A stretch of DNA of 43,972 nt from Thalassocella blandensis (GCA_945882995.1 CAMCXE010000005.1:1-43972), one strand, 5' to 3'. Positions 1-7,253 are shown, counted from the first letter of the stretch. Notes: generated by a model from the letters alone, not told the origin. Numbers and translations: made by a program.

Positions 1-105
1 TATTTGAACACTATATCGCCTTGCTGCTTGATACGGTGTGCGCCGTAAGGCCCGGCCGATCCTTCGTTAGATCCAATGCCAAAATTCGAAAAATACGCTT
101 CTATA

Positions 106-986
106 TCAGTGCAAAACGAGCGCGGTAGGGCTTAACTTAATGACATTGATATGGGGGTGGCGCATTTTCATTTTCCCGGCGGGAGTTTCCCATTGGGCTG
201 CTTCCCAATTAATTTCAGCCCACTCTATGTGGCGGATTTCGCCGGGGCGCTGGAATAACATGGGGGTGAGCAATAAAGCCGCTTTTACTTCTGGGGTGCC
301 GTTGTAGCCATCCAGCGCCACCAGCAACCGGCCAAGCTCTGCAGGATCAATAATGGCGGCCCGGTGTTTTACCTTGGCAGTGACCAGCGCGCCCTTTAAA
401 TCTTGCGAGGTATCCCGTTCCGCCCGGCCCGTGGCGACGGCATAACGCAACACCTGCCCAGCCACTCGTTTAGCGCGGTTTGCGGTTTCATGAAGGCCTT
501 CATCTTCGATTTTTCGCAGAGCATTTAGCAATTGCGCTGGGGGCATTTCTGCCACCGATATGCCCCCGATGAAGGGGCATAATTTGGTTTTGAGTATCCA
601 TTCCATTTTGGCAATGGTGACGGGCGCCGCCCCTTCGCGCTTGCGTTTTTCCACCCACTCACTGGCAACGGAGGCAAAGTCATTGGCGGCGGCAATTTGC
701 TTGGCGAGTTTGGCTTGTTTTTTGGTTTCGCCGGGGTCTACGCCTGAATCCAGTAGGGCTTTGGCCTCGCGTAACTTGTCGCGAGCGGCAGCTAAAGTCA
801 CCACGGGGTACACCCCAAAGCTAGGCGCTTTTCTTTGGCCCCATAGCGGTACTTAACGCGCCAGTACTTGGAGCCATTGGGCATCACTTCTAAATACATG
901 CCCCCGCCATCCGGTGGCTTGTAAGGCTTTTCCTTCTGTTTTGCCTGCTTCACCGCCATGTCAGATAGCTTGTGATTGGTCGCCAT
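106..986 (-). pseudogene. Decayed P4-type tyrosine integrase (frameshift and truncation)
   Basis: Two minus-strand reading frames join into one integrase relic. The first (986 down to 798) is the N-terminal arm-binding DUF4102 domain: it starts MATNHKLSDMAVKQAK, includes DGGGMYLEV, and ends at RLALG. The frame is then lost around 810 and the protein resumes in another frame at YPVVTLAAARDKL, running through the core-binding domain. The catalytic domain breaks off just after PAGKMKMRHPHI, so the HxxR box and the nucleophilic tyrosine are missing. The intact integrase at 3057-4319 has the same domain order and matching motifs (DGGGLHLLV, LLAIGTYPAVGL). Its start codon lies 94 bp from an att-like repeat, the same distance as for the intact copy, so this looks like the integrase of an older element inserted at the same site. 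It cannot make a working recombinase as read. Confidence 0.85.
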
Positions 987-990
987 GCTT

Positions 991-1033
991 TATGCCCCCA
1001 ACACTTTTCAGGTGTGCCCCCAGTTATGCCCCC
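991..1033. promoter_or_regulatory. Short direct repeats between integrase relic and att repeat
   Basis: Three copies of a tatgccccc / tgtgccccc motif lie at 991-999, 1013-1021 and 1025-1033, between the start of the integrase relic and the att-like repeat. Their number and position suit arm-type integrase binding sites or an integrase autoregulatory site. That role is inferred. Confidence 0.4.
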
Positions 1034-1080
1034 TTTTTGAGGTGGATGCTATGGTAACTTATAGGACATGGCTGGACAAA

Positions 1081-1164
1081 CAGGCATAAAAAAACCCGCA
1101 TTTCTGCCGGTTCTAGGTCGATACTGGAGGGTATCGGATTTTAAAATGGTGCCAAAGCCGGACT
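1081..1164. repeat. Outer att-like repeat (partial copy of tRNA-Leu 3' end and terminator)
   Basis: These 84 bases align with 4414-4498 over their whole length, with about eight substitutions and one gap. The copy includes a degraded version of the tRNA-Leu terminator hairpin, and its last 19 bases (tggtgccaaagccggact region) correspond to the 3' end of tRNA-Leu including CCA. A partial duplicate of a tRNA 3' end at the far side of an integrase-bearing segment is the classical mark of site-specific integration. The accumulated differences suggest the insertion is not recent. Confidence 0.8.
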
Positions 1165-1328
1165 GGCATTATGTGGTTAAGTTGTTGATATATAGATGTT
1201 TTGTTCGGTTATGTTTTTGCGATACCAACGCCAGTACCAACAAATTGCAGCGGTACCCCTAAATTTTGCCGCGAAAGGCACGTTTCGCAGGTGGCACTTT
1301 TGCGGTCAATTGGAATTGCCCGTTCCTG

Positions 1329-1498
1329 CTTATCTGGCGCGCGCGTACTGGTCGGCTGTGGGTCTTGTGCACACCACGATGTTAGTCCCTTATCTGGCGC
1401 GCGCGTACTGTTCAGCAATTTAGCGTGGGAGTGTTTTCGCGTTAGCTGCTTTTTTATAGTGGTCCGTAAAACCCATCTCTATATACGCGCGCGTACTG
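1329..1498. repeat. Iteron array, candidate replication origin
   Basis: The 22-base sequence at 1329-1350 (core ggcgcgcgcgtactg) recurs identically at 1389-1410, exactly 60 bp later. A third shorter copy sharing cgcgcgcgtactg lies at 1486-1498. The array is just downstream of the HUH-type gene (1527-2096) and inside the element. Iterons or nicking-site repeats next to a rolling-circle initiator would suit an origin. The function is inferred; the repeats are directly visible. Confidence 0.55.
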
Positions 1499-1526
1499 TA
1501 CCGCTAACCATTTATGCGGGGTGTGT

Positions 1527-2096
1527 CTAGTCATTCTGAGGCTTGATGCGGCTTGTTGAATAGTTTTTGGTTTGCTCCGGCTTGTAGCCCTTACCACGGC
1601 CTTTTGCGAAATAGCTTATGCGCCAAATAGCGGCCTGTAGTTCGGTGTGGTCGCCGCGCAGCACGTTGTAATAGCAGTGTTTGGGTATCCAGAGGCTCCC
1701 GTCCATAAACCGCCACAACTCGGCGGCTAATTCCAACACTTGTTGTGGGTGGTTGATTTTGTGCCCGTCCAGTATCAGTGCGAAGTGGTAGTGTTGTTGC
1801 TTGGCGCGTTCTAGTTCCCTAACCCACGCAAATCCAATGCGGTCGAGTTTATATCTGGCCTTCAGTCGGCTATGCAGCAGGTTATTAAATTCGGTAATGC
1901 GGCGATTGTCGGGCGTGAAATCTGGCTGGTGCAAATCAAAGCGCACTATGTGGATTTTGCTGTGGTAGCTCAGCATGGCGTCAACTTGCCCAATCATGCG
2001 TTTTGCCATTGCAGTATAAATTCCGCTTTCACTCGCATTAACCCACCACGTATTGCGGCCCACTGTAGTTGCGCCTGCAAAGCTTATGTGTGGCAT
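1527..2096 (-). CDS. YfjJ/YagK-type (inovirus Gp2-like) putative HUH replication initiator
   Basis: This 189-aa protein looks like the YagK/YfjJ C-terminal family, often annotated as inovirus-type Gp2. Two motifs of rolling-circle HUH endonucleases can be read: a His-x-His pair at H102 and H104 in a strand-like context (QQHYHFALIL), and a YxxK motif at Y162-K165 (ISYFAKGRGKGY), where the tyrosine would be the nicking residue and the lysine would help place the metal. The first His motif is preceded by HIVRFDLH (residues 49-56), which could be the usual motif 1 strand. The gene ends the element's leftward gene series and faces the iteron array at 1329-1498. No clear Shine-Dalgarno precedes the ATG. 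The family match is from memory; the nuclease role is inferred from the motifs. Confidence 0.7.
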   Translation of the reverse strand: MPHISFAGATTVGRNTWWVNASESGIYTAMAKRMIGQVDAMLSYHSKIHIVRFDLHQPDFTPDNRRITEFNNLLHSRLKARYKLDRIGFAWVRELERAKQQHYHFALILDGHKINHPQQVLELAAELWRFMDGSLWIPKHCYYNVLRGDHTELQAAIWRISYFAKGRGKGYKPEQTKNYSTSRIKPQND

Positions 2097-2127
2097 GGGT
2101 GGGTAAGTGCAGAGGCTATAGATATTA

Positions 2128-2289
2128 TTAAGTGCCTAGTGAGCAAATTGCCCCCAGCCTTGCGCTGGCAAGGGATAGCGCCGATTTATTTACTTGGAAA
2201 ACCCCTAAATGTTGTCCATCTGCGTCCATTGTTTTTAAGTATTTGATTTTAAACTGAAATTTATTAGCCTTGAGATGCTGCTTGCTCAT
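2128..2289 (-). CDS. Small element protein, weakly like the IF-3 N-terminal domain
   Basis: This 53-codon ORF starts at an internal ATG (MSKQHLKANKF); a GTG at 2334 would add 15 residues. Residues about 16-46 (IKYLKTMDADGQHLGVFQV and what follows) resemble the N-terminal domain of translation initiation factor IF-3, which has a comparable EGEQLGIVSLREAL stretch. The likeness is short and could be chance. It lies just upstream of the HUH gene in the same direction, with about 30 bp between them, so co-transcription is likely. It may be a small regulator of the element. Confidence 0.4.
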   Translation of the reverse strand: MSKQHLKANKFQFKIKYLKTMDADGQHLGVFQVNKSALSLASARLGAICSLGT

Positions 2290-2367
2290 GGTGTAACCTG
2301 CAAATGGCCGGCAGTTCGGTCGCCAAACTTTCACTGCCAGCCGTTGTTAACTTAAGGCAGCTAAGGG

Positions 2368-2433
2368 TTATTCCTTCGCGGCTTTTTTATTTCCGCTAAA
2401 TATTCCGCAAAGCTCCAATTGGCTAATCATCAT
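2368..2433 (-). CDS. Tiny ORF overlapping the end of the 56-codon ORF
   Basis: An ATG overlapping the last codons of the upstream ORF opens a 21-aa frame (MMISQLELCGIFSGNKKAAKE). It could be a coupled leader peptide, but at this length it could equally be chance. No function is proposed. Confidence 0.15.
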   Translation of the reverse strand: MMISQLELCGIFSGNKKAAKE

Positions 2434-2593
2434 TAAGGCGCTCAGGAGCCCCAAATAGCCATTTTGGCGCCGAGGCTTGCATTACCTGGCCCTCGTGCCT
2501 TTGTGCGGCTTGTATGGCTTCCTGTGCGGTTTCTGCGTCAACGGTTAGGCAGTAGGTCACTTGCTCTGTCACTTCGACGTGGTAGCGATTCAT
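2423..2593 (-). CDS. Small protein translationally coupled to the AlpA-like gene
   Basis: This 56-aa ORF begins MNRYHVEVTEQVTYCLTVDA and ends PERLNDD. Its ATG overlaps the TGA stop of the AlpA-like gene as ATGA, the usual sign of translational coupling. The sequence is well formed: an alternating beta-like start, then a helix-like stretch rich in Ala and Gln (ETAQEAIQAAQRHEG), with no low-complexity bias. I do not recognise a family. Its place between AlpA and the HUH gene suggests a job in the element's control or replication. Confidence 0.5.
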   Translation of the reverse strand: MNRYHVEVTEQVTYCLTVDAETAQEAIQAAQRHEGQVMQASAPKWLFGAPERLNDD

Positions 2594-2817
2594 TTACACC
2601 CCAAACTGTCGATATAGGCATGAATTTCCGCTACCTTCCAAGCCGTACAACGGGCACCAATTTTCACTGGCTGGGGGTATCTTCCTTCCGCCACACCTTT
2701 CCACCAACTGGATTTAGATACAGGTATTAGCGGTGGTGTTGGTGGGTTGGTATTTTTGTCGCCAATGATGATTGGTTTTAGCCGATAAAATCCGGTTTGT
2801 TGCGTGTGTTGTTGCAT
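2590..2817 (-). CDS. AlpA-like transcriptional regulator
   Basis: This 75-aa protein (from MQQHTQQTGFYRLK; an upstream ATG at 2850 would give 86 aa) has the AlpA/MerR-like winged-helix DNA-binding pattern: LIPVSKSSWWKGVAEGRYP, then PVKIGARCTAWKVAEIHAYI, with the helix-turn-helix near residues 32-50. In CP4-57 and P4-like elements AlpA-type proteins activate integrase or excision genes. Here it sits between the integrase and the HUH gene, overlaps the next ORF by 4 bp, and has a palindrome upstream at 2922-2934. It probably acts as the switch between quiescence and excision of this small element. The start codon is uncertain. Confidence 0.75.
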   Translation of the reverse strand: MQQHTQQTGFYRLKPIIIGDKNTNPPTPPLIPVSKSSWWKGVAEGRYPQPVKIGARCTAWKVAEIHAYIDSLGCK

Positions 2818-2921
2818 AGCGAATCGCCTGAGCTGTTTAAGGTAGCTCATTCTATGCGGTGTTTTTGTGAGTGTCTACGACCAGCAAAATCAAAATATGC
2901 TAGCCCGCAAGTATATTTTTG

Positions 2922-2934
2922 ATACCTGAGGTAT
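2922..2934. promoter_or_regulatory. Palindrome upstream of the AlpA-like gene
   Basis: The sequence atacctgaggtat is a perfect 5-bp-arm palindrome around tga. It lies about 70-105 bp upstream of the AlpA-like starts and downstream of the integrase stop. A regulator binding site is plausible by position only. Confidence 0.3.
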
Positions 2935-3056
2935 TAACGGACAAACCCCCCGCCCGCTGGGCGTCGCCTGCAGGGGAGGTGTAGAAAACCTGCGGTAACA
3001 TAAAATATTCGCGATCATTGAGAGATTTTTTAAACGGCAGAGCAATTCGATAATAT

Positions 3057-4319
3057 TTAAACCGCTATCTTGCCAAAATTCCCCGCAATCACATTGCCGT
3101 TAAGCCCCTGTGCACGCTGGGCGTCTAGGTAGTCGGCCCACCATTGCATCATTTGCCGCCGGTCATCCAAGTAGCGGGCGTGGTGGGTGTAGGCGGCCCT
3201 TACTCCGTTGCGCTCGGTGTGGGCTAGCTGGCGCTCGATGGCGTCGGGGTTAAAACCTTGCTCGTTTAATATGGAGCTGGCCGTGGCGCGAAAGCCGTGG
3301 GGGACGCATTTACTTTTGTTGGGGGTGTTGCCGTCATAGCCCAGTTTGAAAATGGCGCGGCGCATGGTGTTGTCGCTCATAAAATTTTTGCGTTCGCGCT
3401 CCGAAGGGAACACCAAGGGATATTCGCCGCTGATGGCTTGAATTTGCGCCAAGATTGCCATGGCTTGGTTAGACAGGGGCACCAAGTGCTCGGCCTTCAT
3501 CTTCATGCGGCTGGCTGGTAAGCGCCATAGCTTTTCCTCGAAGTTAAACTCCTCCCAGTTAGCGCCGCGTAGTTCTTTGGAGCGGACGAAGGTTAGGAGT
3601 AACAAGTCTATGGCCAGCTTGGTCAGCAGGCGGCCGCGTTCGTGGTAGCTGTGTAGCTCGCGCAGGAAGGTGGGCAGCTCCTCGCGAGGCAGTGAGGGGC
3701 GGTGTTCCTGTTTGCGAGTTTTGAGAATGTCGGCCAGTTCGTTGGCGGGGTTGTGGGCTAGGCGGCCGGTTTGCACGGCATAGCGGCACACGCGGCGGAC
3801 GTCTTGCAATATGCGCTGGGCAACATCAAGGGCGTCGCGTTTTTCGATGGTGCGCACAAGGGCGATCACATCTTGCGGGCTTATGTCGCCAATGGGGCGT
3901 TGGCCTAACACTGGCAGCACATCGGCCTCGAAGCGTCGCCAAATGCGGTTGGCGTGGTCTTCCGTCCAAGTGCCTTTTTGATGCGTCCACCATTCCTTGG
4001 CCAAGTTCGCAAAGGCGTTGGTATCGTCTAGCTTGGTTTGCTGCTTGGCTTGGCGTTTGTCTTGGCTGGGGTCGACGTTGGTGGCTAGTTTGGCTTTGGC
4101 GGTGGCCATGGCTTCCCTTGCGGCTTTAAGCCCTACGGCAGGGTAGGTGCCAATGGCGAGTAACTTCTGTTTGCCGGCGTAGCGGTAGGCGTAGCGCCAG
4201 CACTTGGTGCCGTTGGCCTTAACCAGCAGGTGCAAGCCGCCGCCGTCGCTTAGCTTGTAGTCCTTAGTCTTTGGGGGTGCCTGCTTGGCGGTAGCGTCGG
4301 TAAGCTTTTGAGATGCCAT
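3057..4319 (-). CDS. P4-type tyrosine integrase, apparently intact
   Basis: This 420-aa site-specific recombinase starts at MASQKLTDATAKQ; an upstream in-frame extension to 4385 lacks similarity to the family and runs through the repeat motifs, so it was not used. The N-terminal DUF4102 domain (about 1-85) includes SDGGGLHLLV; the core-binding domain spans about 95-200; the catalytic domain follows. Catalytic residues can be read: R246 (TFVRSKEL), H341 and R344 (HGFRATASS), H367 (AHTERNG) and the nucleophile Y377 (VRAAYTHHARYL). The end carries the family's MMQWWADYLD signature. The start faces the tRNA-Leu 3' end, as in many genomic islands. It would insert and, with a helper, excise the element. 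Repeats at 4320-4367 may autoregulate it. Confidence 0.93.
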   Translation of the reverse strand: MASQKLTDATAKQAPPKTKDYKLSDGGGLHLLVKANGTKCWRYAYRYAGKQKLLAIGTYPAVGLKAAREAMATAKAKLATNVDPSQDKRQAKQQTKLDDTNAFANLAKEWWTHQKGTWTEDHANRIWRRFEADVLPVLGQRPIGDISPQDVIALVRTIEKRDALDVAQRILQDVRRVCRYAVQTGRLAHNPANELADILKTRKQEHRPSLPREELPTFLRELHSYHERGRLLTKLAIDLLLLTFVRSKELRGANWEEFNFEEKLWRLPASRMKMKAEHLVPLSNQAMAILAQIQAISGEYPLVFPSERERKNFMSDNTMRRAIFKLGYDGNTPNKSKCVPHGFRATASSILNEQGFNPDAIERQLAHTERNGVRAAYTHHARYLDDRRQMMQWWADYLDAQRAQGLNGNVIAGNFGKIAV

Positions 4320-4367
4320 GTTGGTATCAGCCTTTGTTGAACCAGAGATACCAACAAAAATACCAAC
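4320..4367. promoter_or_regulatory. Repeats upstream of the intact integrase
   Basis: The motif ataccaac occurs at 4348-4355 and 4360-4367, and inverted (gttggtat) at 4320-4327, right against the integrase start. The spacing and position suggest integrase arm sites overlapping its own promoter. The older integrase has unrelated repeats at the same place. Confidence 0.4.
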
Positions 4368-4413
4368 ACTTTGTGCGGATGGCAATGGATTAGGCTGGAC
4401 GTCCTAAACCCTT

Positions 4414-4498
4414 CAGGCATAAAAAAACCCGCATTTCTGCGGGTTCTAGGGCGATACGGGAGGGTATCGGACTTCAGGATGGTGCCCAAGGCCGGACT
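4414..4498. repeat. Inner att-like repeat overlapping tRNA-Leu
   Basis: This is the tRNA-side copy of the 84/85-bp repeat (partner 1081-1164, about 89% identical by eye). It spans the tRNA terminator and the last 19 bases of the tRNA gene. The tRNA stays whole, as expected when the integrated end restores the 3' sequence. Confidence 0.8.
4421..4445 (-). terminator. Intrinsic terminator after tRNA-Leu
   Basis: On the minus strand aacccgcagaaatgcgggtt forms an 8-bp stem with a 4-base loop, followed by a run of seven T. It would end the secG-tRNA-Leu transcript before it enters the element. Confidence 0.85.
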
Positions 4499-4564
4499 CG
4501 AACCGGCACAGCATTCGCCACTACCACCTCAAGGTAGCGTGTCTACCAATTCCACCACTTGGGC
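4480..4564 (-). tRNA. leuU: tRNA-Leu (anticodon GAG)
   Basis: On the minus strand this 85-base gene begins gcccaagtggtggaattggt, has the anticodon loop with GAG within ctaccttgaggtggtag, a long variable arm typical of leucine tRNAs, the T-loop ttcgagt, and an encoded CCA end. It closely follows E. coli leuU. It sits 6 bp after secG and is probably cotranscribed with it. Its 3' end serves as the integration site for the element on the left. Confidence 0.95.
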
Positions 4565-4570
4565 TTTAAC

Positions 4571-5008
4571 TTATTTAACCTCCAAAGCGCCTGCGGCGTC
4601 TTCGCTGGGTTTTGTTGGTGCTGCAGGTGCATCGTTAGCTGCGGCGGGTTGTGCGTTCTCGGTTTTTACTTGGTTTTCAGGTGTGGCGGCAGTGGGCGCG
4701 CTATTCTCTGCTTTCGGCGCCTCTGTCGGTTGCGTCACTTCCGTGGCGGGGGTTAAAAAATGGTCATCAATTTTGGCTTTTTGCTTGGCCATTACGGCAA
4801 GTGTAAAGCTGGTAACGAAAAATACAAAGACCAAAATAGCGGTAAGTCTAGAGAAAAAATTACCTGTGCCTACGGCGCCAAACACCGTTTGTGATGAACC
4901 AGACCCGAATGACGCGCCCATTTCTGCGCCTTTGCCTTGTTGCAGCATGATAAGCCCGATGATAACTAGGGCAATCAAAACGTGCGCAACTAATATAAAA
5001 GTTTCCAT
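4571..5008 (-). CDS. secG: Protein translocase subunit SecG
   Basis: This 145-aa inner-membrane protein is the small stimulatory subunit of the SecYEG channel, which moves unfolded proteins across or into the membrane. It has the family's two hydrophobic segments (about residues 3-21 and 55-74) and the conserved loop between them, LQQGKGAEMGASFGSGSSQTVFG. The C-terminal tail is long and rich in Ala, Pro, Thr and Glu, as in related gammaproteobacteria. The ATG at 5008 was chosen over a TTG one codon upstream because a GAGAG ribosome site precedes it. It follows tpiA with about 20 bp between them and precedes tRNA-Leu, the usual order. Confidence 0.95.
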   Translation of the reverse strand: METFILVAHVLIALVIIGLIMLQQGKGAEMGASFGSGSSQTVFGAVGTGNFFSRLTAILVFVFFVTSFTLAVMAKQKAKIDDHFLTPATEVTQPTEAPKAENSAPTAATPENQVKTENAQPAAANDAPAAPTKPSEDAAGALEVK

Positions 5009-5030
5009 CAATTTCTCTCGTGATTAGGTG

Positions 5031-5789
5031 CTATTCAGCAGACTGGCAAATATCCAAAAATTCTTGGGCACTTAATGAGGCGCCGCCAACTAGAGCGCCG
5101 TCTATATCGGGTTGTGCGAACAGCTGTCTGGCGTTATTCGCCTTAACACTGCCGCCATACACAATCCGGGTTAAATTCCCCGCCGAACCCAGCAAGCTGC
5201 GAATGAACGCATGGGCTTCCTGTGCTTGGTAAGGTGCTGCAGTAACCCCCGTTCCTACCGCCCAAAGCGGTTCGTAGGCTACTACAGCTCTAGCTAGCAT
5301 ATCTCCACCGCATTGATTAATTACGGCTTGTATCTGTTTTCCAACCGTCTGCAAGGCTAGCCCTTGCTGGCGTTCTTGTAGGGATTCTCCCACGCAAAAA
5401 ATGGGCACCACTCTCGCTTGCTGCGCTTGCTCAAATTTGCGTGCTATCTGAGCGTTGGTTTCGTGGTGATACTTTCTGCGCTCAGAATGACCAACCAAGG
5501 TGTACTGGCAGCCCAAGTCATGGAGCATCTCGGCTGACACGTCGCCAGTATAGGCGCCACCAGCAAATTCGCTAACATCTTGGGCGCCCAGCGCGATATT
5601 CGAATGCGCTAACTCACCATACGCCAACATTAGGTGGGCTTGCGCAGGGCAAACAACCACTTCGGCTCTATGTACTCCAACCCAGCCGTGGGCCAGATCT
5701 TGTAGCAGCTCGGTCACGGAGGCGAGGTTGCCGTTGAGCTTCCAATTCCCGATAACTATCTGTCGTCGAATACTATTCACTCTGGCCAC
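5031..5789 (-). CDS. tpiA: Triosephosphate isomerase
   Basis: This 252-aa cytoplasmic enzyme interconverts dihydroxyacetone phosphate and glyceraldehyde 3-phosphate in glycolysis and gluconeogenesis. The family's active-site residues are visible: K17 in GNWKLNG, H101 in VGHSERR, and the general base E173 in AYEPLWAVGTG; the phosphate-binding loop GGSVKANN is near the end. The length is that of the family. The start is a GTG; a second GTG three codons later is also possible. It lies between glmM and secG on the minus strand, in the order common in Pseudomonas-like genomes. Confidence 0.96.
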   Translation of the reverse strand: MARVNSIRRQIVIGNWKLNGNLASVTELLQDLAHGWVGVHRAEVVVCPAQAHLMLAYGELAHSNIALGAQDVSEFAGGAYTGDVSAEMLHDLGCQYTLVGHSERRKYHHETNAQIARKFEQAQQARVVPIFCVGESLQERQQGLALQTVGKQIQAVINQCGGDMLARAVVAYEPLWAVGTGVTAAPYQAQEAHAFIRSLLGSAGNLTRIVYGGSVKANNARQLFAQPDIDGALVGGASLSAQEFLDICQSAE

Positions 5790-5909
5790 TTACGTAAGCT
5801 GTTGAACCTGCCAATGTCGTCTCGAGAGACCCCCAGCGAAGCGGGCGGCAATGGTAGCTAAGAAACGTAACCCTGACAATCCTCTAAGGGCTTGCCGGGG
5901 GTTTTATTT

Positions 5910-7253
5910 TCATGTCAGGGCTTCGGCTACTTTTTGCGCGAGTAGTTTTGCTAGTTCCTCCACGAGTCGGTGGTGTTGCCCTTCGACCATTACGCGCACC
6001 ACTGGCTCGGTGCCGGAAGGGCGCAGCAGGACACGTCCCTTGCCGTCGAGTTTTGCTTCTGCAGCGGCTACAGCGGCGAGCACTATGGGGTTTTCGTCTA
6101 GGTTTTGACGTTTGCCCATAGGCACGTTAATCATCACCTGAGGCATTTTAGGCATGCCTTGTTTGGCGTGGCGCAATGATTTTTGTTCGGTTTGAATCGC
6201 GCGCAATACCTGGAGCGCGGCGATGATGCCGTCTCCAGTGGTGGTGACATCACTGCAGACGATATGGCCGGAATTTTCGCCGCCGAGTTTCCAATCACGG
6301 TCTTTCATAGCTTCAATTACGTATCGGTCGCCGACTTTAGCTCGTACCAGCGGAATGCCCAGATCCTTCAGGGCCAGCTCAAATCCGAAATTGCTCATGA
6401 GGGTGCCGACAACGCCGGTGCAGCCGCCAACGTGTTTGTGCTGATAGGCCGCAATAATGTAAAGCAGCTCGTCGCCATCCACCACTTCACCGCTATGATC
6501 CACAAACACCACGCGATCGCCGTCACCGTCGAAGGCTATACCGAGATCGGCGCCGGTTTCGAGTACACGTTGCTGGAGGAATTTTGGTTTAGTGGATCCG
6601 CAGTTCAAATTGATGTTTTGGCCATCGGGTTCGTTGGCGATGACAGTAATCTTGGCGCCAAGCTCCTCAAAAACGAGCGGGGCGACTTTATAAGTGGCTC
6701 CGTTCGCGCAGTCGAGTACTAGGTGCAGCCCCTCTAGGCTGAAGCCCCAGGGGAGTGTGCCTTTGCAGAATTCGATGTAACGCCCAGCCGCATCGGCAAC
6801 GCGGGTGGCCTTGCCGAGTTGACTGGCAATGGTCATGGGGGCATCCAGTTGGGCCTCAATGGCAAGCTCCAATTCATCAGAGAGTTTGGTGCCGTCGGCG
6901 CCAAATAATTTAATGCCGTTGTCCATGTAAGGGTTGTGCGAGGCACTGATGACAATGCCGGCGCGCGCTTGAAAGGTGCGGGTTAAATAAGCAATGGCTG
7001 GAGTTGGCATTGGACCCAACAGGCCCACATCTACGCCGGCGCTAATTAAGCCGGCTTCGAGCGCTGATTCGAACATATAGCCTGAAATTCGGGTGTCTTT
7101 GCCAATGAGCACGCGGCCCGGTCTGCCATTGGCGTCGGCGCTAGCGAGAACTCTGCCTACTGCCCAGCCGAGATGCATAAAAAAGTCGGGAGTAATGGGG
7201 GCTTGTCCCACATAGCCACGAATGCCGTCGGTTCCGAAATATTTTCGCGTCAC
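5910..7253 (-). CDS. glmM: Phosphoglucosamine mutase
   Basis: This 447-aa enzyme converts glucosamine 6-phosphate to glucosamine 1-phosphate, the step before UDP-GlcNAc and so before peptidoglycan and LPS. It starts [13 protein letters not shown]. The phosphoserine loop [12 protein letters not shown] carries the catalytic Ser at about residue 105; the metal loop AFDGDGDRV and the sugar-binding GGENSGH follow; the C-terminal phosphate-binding site is [15 protein letters not shown]. The start overlaps the folP stop by 4 bp (ATGA), so the two are translationally coupled, as in E. coli. Confidence 0.97.
   Translation of the reverse strand: MTRKYFGTDGIRGYVGQAPITPDFFMHLGWAVGRVLASADANGRPGRVLIGKDTRISGYMFESALEAGLISAGVDVGLLGPMPTPAIAYLTRTFQARAGIVISASHNPYMDNGIKLFGADGTKLSDELELAIEAQLDAPMTIASQLGKATRVADAAGRYIEFCKGTLPWGFSLEGLHLVLDCANGATYKVAPLVFEELGAKITVIANEPDGQNINLNCGSTKPKFLQQRVLETGADLGIAFDGDGDRVVFVDHSGEVVDGDELLYIIAAYQHKHVGGCTGVVGTLMSNFGFELALKDLGIPLVRAKVGDRYVIEAMKDRDWKLGGENSGHIVCSDVTTTGDGIIAALQVLRAIQTEQKSLRHAKQGMPKMPQVMINVPMGKRQNLDENPIVLAAVAAAEAKLDGKGRVLLRPSGTEPVVRVMVEGQHHRLVEELAKLLAQKVAEALT

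Larger units (their letters stand above)
1081..4498. mobile_element. Minimal integrative element at tRNA-Leu(GAG)
   Basis: The segment is bounded by the two 84/85-bp repeats, with the integrase next to the tRNA. Reading leftward on the minus strand it holds: integrase (3057-4319), AlpA-like regulator (2590-2817), a coupled 56-codon ORF (2423-2593), one or two further tiny ORFs, a HUH-type YfjJ/Gp2-like protein (1527-2096), then an iteron array (1329-1498). No capsid, tail, conjugation, defence or metabolic genes are seen. AlpA and YfjJ-type proteins also occur together in E. coli cryptic prophage CP4-57, so it may be a stripped-down relative, a phage satellite, or an integrative plasmid-like element. 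Whether it still excises is not known; its integrase looks intact. Confidence 0.75.

Noticed and set aside
1329-1498. The repeats at 1329-1498 as a CRISPR array
   Set aside because: Only three copies, the third partial and unevenly spaced, and no cas genes.
5871-5920. Inverted repeat ccctgaca / tgtcaggg over the glmM stop as a terminator
   Set aside because: The loop is long (34 bases) and no T run follows on the transcribed strand; it may be chance.
6183-6722. 179-codon plus-strand frame inside glmM
   Set aside because: Shadow of glmM on the other strand; no ribosome site or recognisable motif.
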